Source: Erigeron canadensis (Eukaryota > Streptophyta > Magnoliopsida > Asterales > Asteraceae). Taken from it: 64,000 nt of DNA. Shown here piece after piece: positions 33,676 through 43,047 of this stretch. Under the pieces are notes generated by a model. It was given only the letters and a program-made list of their open reading frames with translations, was not told the DNA's origin and did no database searches. Where the stretch lies: contig NC_057764.1 in the NCBI RefSeq assembly GCF_010389155.1, positions 10,540,001 to 10,604,000 on the forward strand, given 5' to 3'. The position numbers and the translations under genes are program-made. Each line of letters opens with the position of its first letter. Within the stretch, counting starts at the first letter, position 1.

Positions 33676-34440
33676 TGTCAGTTAATAATTACTTTTGACT
33701 TACTTGACTATGCAAACAGTAAATAATCAAATCAGCGCAGTAATTGAGGGTTAGATACATGCACCTTTTGTGAGTGATTAAGATCCCACTTATTGGCTAT
33801 GATCTCTAGCTTGCAGTATCTTTAATCATTGTCAGTCTCCACTTATTCCTGCATTAAAATAATATATGTGTGGGACTGAATAAACTTTTGTAAGCGATTA
33901 AAATTAAGAAGGGGAATTCCTAATTTTAATATTTTCGTAGGAACATTGGTGTTCATGATATAGAGGGTGTCTCAATATCTCGAACTTGCTCGGGAGGCGT
34001 GATTAGCCTTTTTTATGTATTTTGTGCAATGGGTGGCGTCGCTAGCCAAATCGGGAGATAGATGGTAACACCGACAACCAACAGAACTAATTTCGACGAC
34101 CTTGGAATTTAACCCTTCAACCGCCTAATTAATTAATGTGCGACACGGGCGATTTTAAGAGAAGGTGAAAACCTTTGACCAAAAGTTGGCGTGAGATCCA
34201 AAAGGTGAAGACCTTGTTGTACGTCCTTGTGTATATGATTGTTGACATAGATTCGTCTTTGAGAACCTATAAAATCAAATCTTAGAAACTGGCATTAGCG
34301 GCGAACGCACTCCGACACTCAAGTCAGTATCATTATTTTGAACAAAATAATAATAGGAATGGTAAATAAATTGAAAGTTCAAAGATAAGAGATCTTACCT
34401 AAATAAATTACATATAATAAGTTTTGAGATGAACGACATT
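33676..34440 (-). other. Conserved noncoding block 3' of element F integrase
   Basis: Homolog of 25127-25859, from TGTCAGTTAATAATTAC to the integrase stop. Both contain GATACATGCACCTTTTGT, the GGAGGCGTG...TTAGCC repeats and the CGACACGGGCGATTTT block. A decayed relative is also seen in element C near 51640-51690. Confidence 0.55.
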
Positions 34441-34553
34441 CCATGCCCTTGAAACTAAAGTACCTTTCAAATCTTGAAGCTAGTAAGATCCTTTTCCAGC
34501 CTCTCCTTCTATTAAATAAGGACCTTCCCATTTTGGATTTAATTTACCATCAG
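34441..34553 (-). pseudogene. Element F integrase C-terminus, left of element E
   Basis: The minus strand encodes the same C-terminal block as element D (GKLNPKWEGPYLIE-like through the last residues). It is cut at 34553 by the insertion of E and continues at 45876. The last five bases ATCAG are the target duplication. Confidence 0.75.
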
Positions 34554-34930
34554 TGTGACAACTGTTGTCTGAGCGAATTTACTAAATTACCCTTCCGATC
34601 ATTTCTAATTCGTTTCGTTTATGTACGTCTTTGGACTTTAAGACTTTATCGTGAAATAAATGGATTTGTATTTATTTCGGACTTTATGAGCATTTAGACT
34701 TTAGAAAAATTGTACGTGAACTCGAGAACAGGAGGAATACTAGTTGTCTTGTGGAAATGCCAAACTTAGTAAAATACTTAAAATTAAATCAATTAAAGAT
34801 TTAATAAGTAAAAATAGACATGTTTATATCCGTTAGAAAGCTATTAAAAAGTTACGTTTAAATATGACGACAAAATAAATTTACGAGTCATGAGTCTTGT
34901 AAAATGGTCGAGTCAAACGAGTTTTGTGAA

Positions 34931-34975
34931 GGTCAAAGACGGTCAACTCGGTCAAGGGTCAAGGGTGGGAACTAA
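34931..34975. promoter_or_regulatory. W-box-like cluster in element E LTR
   Basis: Four GGTCAA (TTGACC on the other strand) within 45 bases. Six more lie at about 35852-36145. TTGAC(C/T) is the WRKY target; binding here is inferred. Confidence 0.45.
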
Positions 34976-35270
34976 CAAAACCCTAACCCTAACTCCCTTT
35001 CTCTCATTTTCTCACTTTCTCTCACACACTCTCCCTCCCTCTCTTTCTTCTCTTCTCCAGCCGCCCTCCCCTCTCTCCCTTGCTCAGCCGCCGAACACCA
35101 CCACAAACCACCGATCGGCAGCCACCATCCTCCACGAACCACCACGCACCATCATCATTTTCTTCATCTATTTCTTATTTTCTTTTAGTTCTTGGTAAGA
35201 TTTGTTTAGATCTAAGGGATTTAATGTTTGTTCAATCTAAAAGTCGGATTTCTTCATATATGTATATATA

Positions 35271-35766
35271 AATCCGAAAATCTTATGTTTATATATATAT
35301 ATATATCGGTATCTCTTTCTTTTCATCTAAAAATCCGAAATCCTTTACATTTACATATATGTATTTCGGTTGTATGTATGAAAATATTTATATCGATTCA
35401 AGTGTTTGGCAAATATATATATATATTTTCGGTTTAAAGTGTATATGTTTTCGGATCCCTCATAAATCCGAAATGTTTAAGTATTTATATATATTTTCGG
35501 TTGTTTGGGGTTCTTGGCCATAAACATACCCGAAACCTCTTTAGATCCGGAAACTAATACAATTTCCATATACTTTTCGGCTATATATTTGTATATATAT
35601 GATGAGACCGAAATCTTTATACTTTTCTTTATATATTTCGGTTGGTTGTGGCTATGTACATGTTCATATATCCGAAATCTTTCATATCCGAAATGATTAG
35701 TCCGAAAACCTTTAAGATTCGGATATTCTAGATCCGAAAATCATGTTCTTGTTAGATCCGAAAAGT
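35271..35766. repeat. TTTCGG/CCGAAA array in 5' LTR of E
   Basis: Sixteen exact CCGAAA or TTTCGG hexamers in both orientations within about 500 AT-rich bases, plus near matches. Conserved in the other LTR at about 43758-44265. Confidence 0.8.
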
Positions 35767-37372
35767 TTGATCCGCATTATATGTGACTTTGGTTTAGTTG
35801 TTGGTCTTGGAAATCGGTTATAGTTCATAGATCTATCCGGAATCTTGATTTTTGGGTCGGTCAACGCCGGTCAAACTCGGTCAAACCGGCCAGAAAAGTT
35901 TTTAGTTCAAAAATTGAAGTTGGTTTGTATTTTGGTGTTAGGTCAAAGTTTTGGTTCAGTCAAACTTGGTCAAAAGGCAGATTTATAACTTGTTTATGTT
36001 GGTCCTTTTTGAAAAGAAAAAAAAAAAAAAAATTAGAGTTTAAGTATTTTGGTTATTTGGAATTTTAGTTGTATTTGGATAAAAATTTGATTTAGTCAAA
36101 ATTATAGTTTTTGCATTGTTAGTCAAAATTAAGTTTTGGGTCAAAGATTAATTGTAAGAATAAATCAATATGATTATATATAAATCTTTACACAAAGACT
36201 TATTAAGGTATATATATGTATATATATATACAAGAATTACGATTGATATGGACATATATATATAAGGATTAAACTTATGTGGACATATGACAAAATATAT
36301 ATATATTAAAAGACTTTGAAGGACTATATAAATTATACATTTGTATAACAATAGTTAATGACTTATCGGACTTCATATATTTTATAATGACTATATATAA
36401 ATGCAAAGACTAAAAGACGTGACATTATTAATGGACAATTTACGAGGACAAAAAGACTATTATATACATTATGACATATGACGAGACGTAAACGCATTTT
36501 CTGAGACACTAGTATAGGACATGGACTTGTACAATTAAGTAAGTACTTACTAGGTGACTTGTGGACAGTGTAGGACTTTTGGACAGATAGTGAGCTCATT
36601 TCAAGTGTATTTGACTATTCGTGGTCTTGTTCGTTCATCTAGGGTATTTGTGCTTGTGCTGCTTTCAGGTGAGTTTCGTAGCCCCTCTTTTTACAAGTTT
36701 TGGGGTGGAAAGTATACTTATTTTCAAACAGTTCAGTCGATTTCTGTTTTATGCTCAATATTGAGCCTGTGCGTATAGAGTTACTGTACCATTTGACGTG
36801 CTTTGATCTTGTTGTATGTGTGTGTTTATGTGTTTGTTTGTTGTGCTTTGGACGTACTTATTGTATGAGTTGGGACTTGAGACTTTGGACTAAGGCAGGT
36901 ACCGTAAGGCCGGACTTTGAGACATTGAGACTTTGGACTTATTATGGCGTAACTCTGCTCATAATATATTGAACTATTACTGGTTTAGACTTAAAATAAT
37001 CGACAAAAGACTTATTTCTTGACTAGACTTTTTGACTAAAACCTACGAACTCACCAACCTTTGTGTTGACGCGTTTTAGTATACTTTTCAGGTACTCAGG
37101 CTAATCAGGGATAAAGACTGCTATTCTAGGCTTGGACTTCGGAGATTAGTGCTCCTCTATTTATTTTCAGACTTTAAGGCTACATGCCTTGGAATATTTT
37201 TTTATGGACTTGGTTGTAATAAGCTATTTTAGCACTGTTATGACTTCGAACTCATGTATTTGAGAATATATTTATTATATTCTATTTCATTTAGCAGTAT
37301 CTATGTAATTCCATGTCGTGCTGTACTTTTCATGACACTTCATGTTTCCGCCAACGGTGGGGTGTTACAGAA

Positions 37373-37385
37373 TGGTATCAAAGCC
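37373..37385 (+). other. Primer-binding site of element E
   Basis: TGGTATCAAAGCC, three bases after the LTR, complementary to initiator-Met tRNA except for one base (AAAGC for AGAGC). Confidence 0.8.
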
Positions 37386-38130
37386 GTGGTTGTAGAGAAT
37401 TAGGTGGAAAAACCTAGACTATAACCTAAGAACCCCGTATAGCATTTACGTTAGGAATCATAGATGCATTCTAGACGTGCTAACGTCGCTTATATTTTGA
37501 GTTCATATCATATCGAGACTTATTGTCCCTGTATTTATTTTGACTATGGCTATCATTTGATGACTGTGTGCTTTTAGTGTTATCGTGATTTCTTATGTGT
37601 ATTAGAGCAAGATGAAGTGATGGCGCTAACTAGCATCGCATAACGATAATCATAGAAAAGACTGATCAACTGTTCTAGGATTACCGCCATTCCTTGCGAC
37701 AGTTATTGACATCAGTGATTGCACTTGTAGTGAGAGTGTGGTAGCTACTCTGGGATGCTTAATGGGTGTTGGTTAGGTGGAGGGTTAGCCGCTGGTACAC
37801 CCTGTATACATACCCGACCAATATCTAGAGAGCATACTAGTACCGTGATCCGACCTTGCATTAGATGTACTAGGGGTGTGGAGGGTTAGCCGCTGGTACA
37901 CCCTGTAGACATACGCCACTAGTGCAACGAATGTAGGTGTTAGATTCGGACGACATTGTAACTACGATTTAGGGTTATATATTATTAATATATATATATG
38001 TATTGCATTAACATAAATTGCATGAATAGTTTAGGTTCTAGATAGCACTCCTTAGACCATAAGACGAGAGAGCTTATTGAGAGTATTTTGTGATATTGAC
38101 ATCGTCGAGTGTATTCTTCCCCGACTAACG
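37386..38130 (+). other. Leader of element E with a 37-bp direct repeat
   Basis: Noncoding. GTGGAGGGTTAGCCGCTGGT and following bases occur at 37777-37813 and 37878-37914 with about one mismatch. Each unit contains GGTGT/ACACCC partners able to form a hairpin. A packaging or dimer signal is possible; no coding frame. Confidence 0.6.
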
Positions 38131-39096
38131 ATGCGTGGTTATAGGACAATGGCAAGAACAAGATCTAGTGCTGGAACTAGCGGCGGTCGTGGAAGAGGCC
38201 GTGGTGAAAATGAAGACTCTGGCCAAGGTCGTGGTGCTGGCCAAGGAACTGGACGAGGTCGTGGTATTGGTCGTGGCACTGGGCCTGAAGTAGTTCAAGG
38301 TGTTGGCCGCGGTGCAGGTTGTGGTAATGAGCAAACTGGAGGTCGAGGTACTGGCCATGGAGTTGGTCGTGGTGCAGGCCGCGGTGGCGGCCGAGGTAGT
38401 GGTCGTGGACGTGGTCGTGGAGAAGCTGAAAATGAAACTACTAATGAGCAAACTGGAATGCAACCAGATCCAGCCATGGTTGCCATGATCACCCAAGTGG
38501 TTAATACTATACTCGCACAAAATGCTCAGAATGCACAAAATGCTCAGAATGCACAAAATGCAGAGAATGAGGATGCTCAGTATGAAGACGCTGAGGATGA
38601 TCAGGATGGTGAATATTATGAAGACGTTGATCAAGGATTTCGACTTGGGAATGTGCCAAGGGGACTTAGAAGTGGTGTCAGGACTTGCACTTACAAAAAC
38701 TTTAAGGATTGTGGTGTGCAAGAGTATGATGGTAGAGGTGGAGCAGTCAAGTTTATTCAATGGTTAGAGAAGATGGAAGCTGTGATTGGTATTAGTGAAT
38801 GTACTCCCGAACAGAGGGTCAAGTATGTGGCAAGCTCTTTCACTAAAGATGCTTTGTCTTGGTGGAACACTCAGTGCAGAATCGGAGGCAGATTAGCGGC
38901 AGAGGCGATGTCTTGGTATAACTTCAGAGAGTTGATGATGAAAAAGTTCTGCACAGCAACCGAACTGGTGAAACTAGAACGAGAGTTTTTAGAACATAAG
39001 ATGGTCGGTGCTGATCATGCTGGATACACTACCCGTTTTAATGAACTCTCAAGGCTCGTTCCACATTTGGTTGAACCTGAGAACAAAGGTATATAG
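38131..39096 (+). pseudogene. Gag of element E, N-terminal and capsid part
   Basis: Likely start at ATG 38131 or 38149 (MARTRSSAG). Earlier in-frame ATG at 38077 is possible. Residues about 15-100 are Arg-Gly-rich repeats of the RGRG type, followed by an Asn-Ala-Gln tandem run (NAQNAQNAQ) and an acidic stretch. The capsid reads VKFIQWLEKMEAVI, KYVASSFTKDALSWW and MMKKFCTATELVKLEREF. It ends at TAG 39094-39096, in the middle of a conserved block (PENKGI then KYLRGLIPQVR). RG-rich ends usually bind RNA. Confidence 0.9.
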
Positions 39097-40341
39097 AAGT
39101 ATCTTCGTGGGTTAATTCCTCAAGTTAGGTCGACTATGGCTGCTGTTCACCCACTTACCCTAGAGGAGGCTATATTGAGGTCTGAGGCTATGACAGAGGA
39201 GTTGGTTCAGTGTGGAACTATTACTGCTGTTGGGACAAAAAGGAAGGAAATCAATGGGACGAGTAATAATAAGAAAGTTTGGCGATCTGATGGGAAGAGA
39301 CAAAACAGGGGCAGGGTATTTGCAGTGACTGATGTTGGCAAAAAGGATTATGTGGGTCCTCATCCTAAGTGTACCAAGTGCAATCTTCACCATGCAGCAA
39401 ATCAGAATTGCTTAACATGCTACATTTGCAATAAGACTGGGCATTTGGCAAATTACTGTCGAGAACCAAGGACTCAGGTGGCACCATTGAATAGGGCACC
39501 ATTGAATGTTGTACCATTGAATCAAAGGAGACCAACCGGAGTTCGTGGAGGATGTTATGAATGTGGAGCCACTAATCACTATCGAAACACATGTCCTCAG
39601 TGGGTTGGGCAACAGGTTCAAGTGGCAGTTCATCCTAACCAGCTACAGATTACTGGACCCAATCAGAATAGGGGCAATCAGGCTCCAGCAGCTAGAGGTC
39701 GTGTTTTTGTTCTAAATGCTGCCGAGGCTCGCAACGACCCCAATGTTGTTGCAGGTACTTTTCTTCTAAATGGTCATTATGCTACTGTTCTCTTTGATTC
39801 TGGAGCTGATTATAGTTTTGTCGCGACTAGTTTCGTTCCTTTATTGAGTGCTAAGCCGAGCCCTATGTATTTATGTTTTGACGTAGAAATGGCTAATGGT
39901 GGGTTAGTCAGATTAGACCAGGTCATCCGTTCGTGCACATTAGTTCTTAATAATTATGCTTTCTTTATTGACTTAGTACCTTTTGAAATGGGAAGTTTTG
40001 ACGTCATTGTTGGTATGGACTGGATGTCTTTGGTCGATGCGACGATTCTATGTAGCGCAAAAATTGTTAGAATTCCCTTACCAAATGGCGAGATACTAGA
40101 AGTTCAGGGCGAGATGGCTGATTCTTTTGAGGGTCGTGTCATGAGTGCGTCTGCTAAAGAGGTTAGCTTGATTGATGTCCCCGTCGTTCGGGACTATCAG
40201 GATGTCTTCCCTGATGAATTACCTGGCTTACCTCCGTCTCGACAACTTGATTTTCGCATTAGTCTCGTTCCTAATGCAGCTCCTGTAGCAAAATCTCCCT
40301 ATAGATTAGCAACAACTGAATTACAGGAATTGGCCACGTAA
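39097..40341 (+). pseudogene. Gag C-terminus and protease of element E
   Basis: Same frame as gag after the TAG. Zinc knuckles CYICNKTGHLANYC and CYECGATNHYRNTC, preceded by a Cys/His-rich CTKCNLHHAANQNC. The aspartic protease has VLFDSGADYSFV (catalytic Asp) and FDVIVGMDWM. Then RT entry FPDELPGLPPSRQLDFRI. A TAA at 40339-40341 sits where relatives have Gln, so CAA to TAA is likely. Retroviral-type protease matures the polyprotein. Confidence 0.92.
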
Positions 40342-40370
40342 TTAAAAGAACTTCAGGACAAAGGATTCCT

Positions 40371-43013
40371 AGACCTAGTCAGTCATCGTGGGGAGCACCT
40401 GTCTTATTCATCAAAAAGAAGGATGGCTCTTTTCGCATGTGTATCGACTACCGTGAGTTGAATAAGTTAACAGTAAAGAATCGTTATCCTCTTCCTAGAA
40501 TTGATGCTCTTTTCGATCAACTTCAAGGTGCAAAGTGTTTCTCAAAAATCGACTTACGTTCAGGGTATCATCAACTGCGTGTACACGAGGACGATATACC
40601 AATGACTGCTTTTAGGACAAGATATGGACATTTTGAGTTCACAGTGATGCCTTTTGGATTGACCAACGCTCCAGCAGTATTCATGGATTTGATGAATAGA
40701 GTGTGTCGACCGTATTTGGATAAGTTTGTAATTGTGTTCATCGACGACATCCTAATTTACTCAAAGACAAAGGAAGAACATGCTGAACATCTGAGAAAAG
40801 TACTAGAATTATTGAGAAAGGAAAAATTGTATGGAAAATTTTCTAAATGTGAGTTTTGGCTTGATGAGATACACTTTCTGGGACATGTCGTGAGCAAGGA
40901 TGGAATACACATGGATCCTAGCAAGATTGATTCAGTCAAGAACTGGAGAACACCAGAGACACCGACTGAAGTCAGACAATTTCTTGGACTGGCTGGCTAC
41001 TATAGAAAATTCATCGAGAATTTCTCTAAGATTGCGTTGCCGCTTACGCAATTAACTCAGAAGGATAGGCCGTATGTCTGGGGTGAGAAACAAGAGGCAG
41101 CGTTTCAAATCTTGAAAGATAAACTATGTAATGTGCCGATTTTGAGTCTGCCTGAAGGATCTGATGACTTTGTAGTGTATTGCGACGCATCAGGTAAAGG
41201 ATTAGGTTGTGTGCTCATGCAAAAAGGCAAAGTGATTGCTTACGCCTCACGACAATTGAAGGTCCATGAGAAGAATTACACAACCCATGACTTGGAATTA
41301 GGAGCAGTGGTTTTTGCATTAAAGTGTTGGAGGCATTATTTATATGGAACCAAGTGTGTAATCTACACGGATCACAAGAGTTTACAACATATTTTCAATC
41401 AACAAGATTTGAATATGAGACAACGAAGATGGCTTGAGTTACTCAGCGATTATGACTGTGACATTCGTTATCACCCGGGGAAAGCCAATGTAGTGGCCGA
41501 TGCCTTAAGTCGTAAGGAAAGGGTTAAGCCTAGACGAGTACGTGTTATGAGTATCACAGTGCAAAGGAGTGTTAGAGATCAGATCATAGAAGCACAACTG
41601 ATGGTTGTTGGCGATAAAGATCTTCTTGAGAAGGAACTACGAGGAATGGAACAACATTTGGATAGAAGAGACGATGATGGCTTGTATTTCGTGGACAGAT
41701 TATGGGTTCCTTCAACTGGTGATTTACGAACATTGATATTGAACGAAGCTCATAATACAAGGTATTCGGTACATCCGGGCACCGACAAGATGTACTATGA
41801 TCTGCGTGAATTATATTGGTGGCCTGGCATGAAGAAAGATGTTGCTGAGTTTGTAAGTCGATGCTTGATATGTCTACAGGTGAAAGCGGAACATCAAAAG
41901 CCTGCGGGATTACTCAAACAACCAGAAATTCCTGAATGGAAGTGGGAGAACATAACTATAGATTTCATTACCAAACTACCTAGGACGAAGGAGGGTCATG
42001 ATATGATATGGGTGATCGTCGACAGATTGACAAAGTCTGCTCATTTCTTAGCCATTCGTGAAAAAGATCCCACGGAGAAATTGGTGAGGAAATATGTAAA
42101 GGAAGTCGTATCGAAACATGGCGTACCAGTTTCGATTATCTCAGATAGAGATACTTGCTTTAATTCTCAGTTTTGGCGAGGGTTTCAGAAGGCCTTTGGG
42201 ACTAGGATAGACATGAATACGGCATACCATCCTCAAACCGATGGTCAGAGTGAACGTACGATTCAGACCTTAGAAGATATGTTGAGAGCCTGTGTCTTAG
42301 ATTTTGGTGGTAACTGGGATGATCATCTACATTTGATAGAATTCTCTTACAACAATAGTTATCACGCGAGTATTGATATGGCTCCTTTCAAGGCATTGTA
42401 TGGACGGAAGTGTAGATCACCTGTCGCATGGTCTGACTTTGGCGATAGCCAGTTAGTTGGGCCTGAGCTTATTGAAGAGACTGCCGAGAAAATAATTCAG
42501 ATTAAAGAACGACTTAGATTAGCACGTGAACGACAAAAGAAGTATGCCGACCTCAGACGTAGACCTTTAGAATTCAATGTTGGGGATCGTGTACTTCTTA
42601 AGGTTTCCCCTTGGAAGGGAGTGGTTAGATTTGTCAAGAGTGGAAAGCTTGGACCTAGATTTATTGGACCTTTTGAGATACTAGAAAGAGTTGGCGAGGT
42701 AGCTTATCGATTGAGACTTTCAGAAGAGCTTAAGGGAGTTCACGACGTATTTCATGTGTCGCACCTTCGAAAATGTCTAGCTGAAGAAGATCGTCATGTG
42801 CCTATGGACGAAATCCGGATTGACGATAAGTTGAATTTTGTTGAAGAGCCTTTAGAGATTGTGGACCACAAGGTGCGGAAACTAAAGAAAACCAAGTATA
42901 CACTTATCAAAGTTCGATGGAATTCAAAGCGAGGGCCTGAGTATACTTGGGAACGGGAAGATCATTTCAAGACAAAATATCCTCAATTGTTTAATGGGAC
43001 TAGTTCGAGTTAA
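40371..43013 (+). CDS. RT, RNase H, integrase and chromodomain-like tail of element E
   Basis: Open for at least 858 codons from 40437 to 43013; family similarity begins at about 40371, after a one-base loss. RT has [11 protein letters not shown] and catalytic FIDDILIYS. RNase H has [12 protein letters not shown] and [11 protein letters not shown]. Integrase: [10 protein letters not shown] and CLICLQVK zinc finger, then [20 protein letters not shown] and the Glu in [16 protein letters not shown], so DDE is complete. The tail ([31 protein letters not shown]) is chromodomain-like and in chromoviruses can steer integration to heterochromatin. Enzymes look intact, but lack an in-frame link to gag. 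Confidence 0.93.
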   Translation, partial: RPSQSSWGAPVLFIKKKDGSFRMCIDYRELNKLTVKNRYPLPRIDALFDQLQGAKCFSKIDLRSGYHQLRVHEDDIPMTAFRTRYGHFEFTVMPFGLTNAPAVFMDLMNRVCRPYLDKFVIVFIDDILIYSKTKEEHAEHLRKVLELLRKEKLYGKFSKCEFWLDEIHFLGHVVSKDGIHMDPSKIDSVKNWRTPETPTEVRQFLGLAGYYRKFIENFSKIALPLTQLTQKDRPYVWGEKQEAAFQILKDKLCNVPILSLPEGSDDFVVYCDASGKGLGCVLMQKGKVIAYASRQLKVHEKNYTTHDLELGAVVFALKCWRHYLYGTKCVIYTDHKSLQHIFNQQDLNMRQRRWLELLSDYDCDIRYHPGKANVVADALSRKERVKPRRVRVMSITVQRSVRDQIIEAQLMVVGDKDLLEKELRGMEQHLDRRDDDGLYFVDRLWVPSTGDLRTLILNEAHNTRYSVHPGTDKMYYDLRELYWWPGMKKDVAEFVSRCLICLQVKAEHQKPAGLLKQPEIPEWKWENITIDFITKLPRTKEGHDMIWVIVDRLTKSAHFLAIREKDPTEKLVRKYVKEVVSKHGVPVSIISDRDTCFNSQFWRGFQKAFGTRIDMNTAYHPQTDGQSERTIQTLEDMLRACVLDFGGNWDDHLHLIEFSYNNSYHASIDMAPFKALYGRKCRSPVAWSDFGDSQLVGPELIEETAEKIIQIKERLRLARERQKKYADLRRRPLEFNVGDRVLLKVSPWKGVVRFVKSGKLGPRFIGPFEILERVGEVAYRLRLSEELKGVHDVFHVSHLRKCLAEEDRHVPMDEIRIDDKLNFVEEPLEIVDHKVRKLKKTKYTLIKVRWNSKRGPEYTWEREDHFKTKYPQLFNGTSSS

Positions 43014-43030
43014 ATTTCGGGACGAAATTC

Positions 43031-43047
43031 TTTTAACGGGGTAATGC
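43031..43047 (+). other. Polypurine-tract region of element E
   Basis: TTTTAACGGGGTAATGC precedes the 3' LTR, after TTTCGGGACGAAATTC, an arrangement usual in Tekay elements though the purine run is broken by a C. Confidence 0.6.

Larger units (their letters stand above)
34554..37369 (+). repeat. 5' LTR of element E (2816 bp)
   Basis: From TGTGACAACTG to GGGGTGTTACA. Contains clustered GGTCAA (W-box complement), a telo-box-like AAAACCCTAACCCTAAC (34977-34993), a 500-bp array of TTTCGG/CCGAAA and TA-rich microsatellites. Short ORFs in it also occur in the other LTR and are not credible genes. Confidence 0.96.

Noticed and set aside
34977..34993. Interstitial telomere repeat
   Set aside because: Only about two CCCTAA units, within an LTR and present in both LTRs; better read as a telo-box-like promoter word.
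34890..35198. 102-codon ORF (MSLVKWSSQTSF) repeated at 43384-43692
   Set aside because: Kept only because both LTRs are nearly identical; it spans W-box and CT-rich LTR sequence and has no family match I know.
36186..36310. TA microsatellites as structural signals
   Set aside because: They differ in length between the two LTRs of E, as expected of ordinary replication slippage.
36700..36972. 90-codon ORF identical in both LTRs of E
   Set aside because: Same reason: identity reflects recent LTR duplication, not selection.
38125..38760. 211-codon minus-strand ORF rich in Thr, Ser and Ile
   Set aside because: Exact shadow of the Arg-Gly-rich and Asn-Ala-Gln-rich part of E's gag; low complexity, no family motif.
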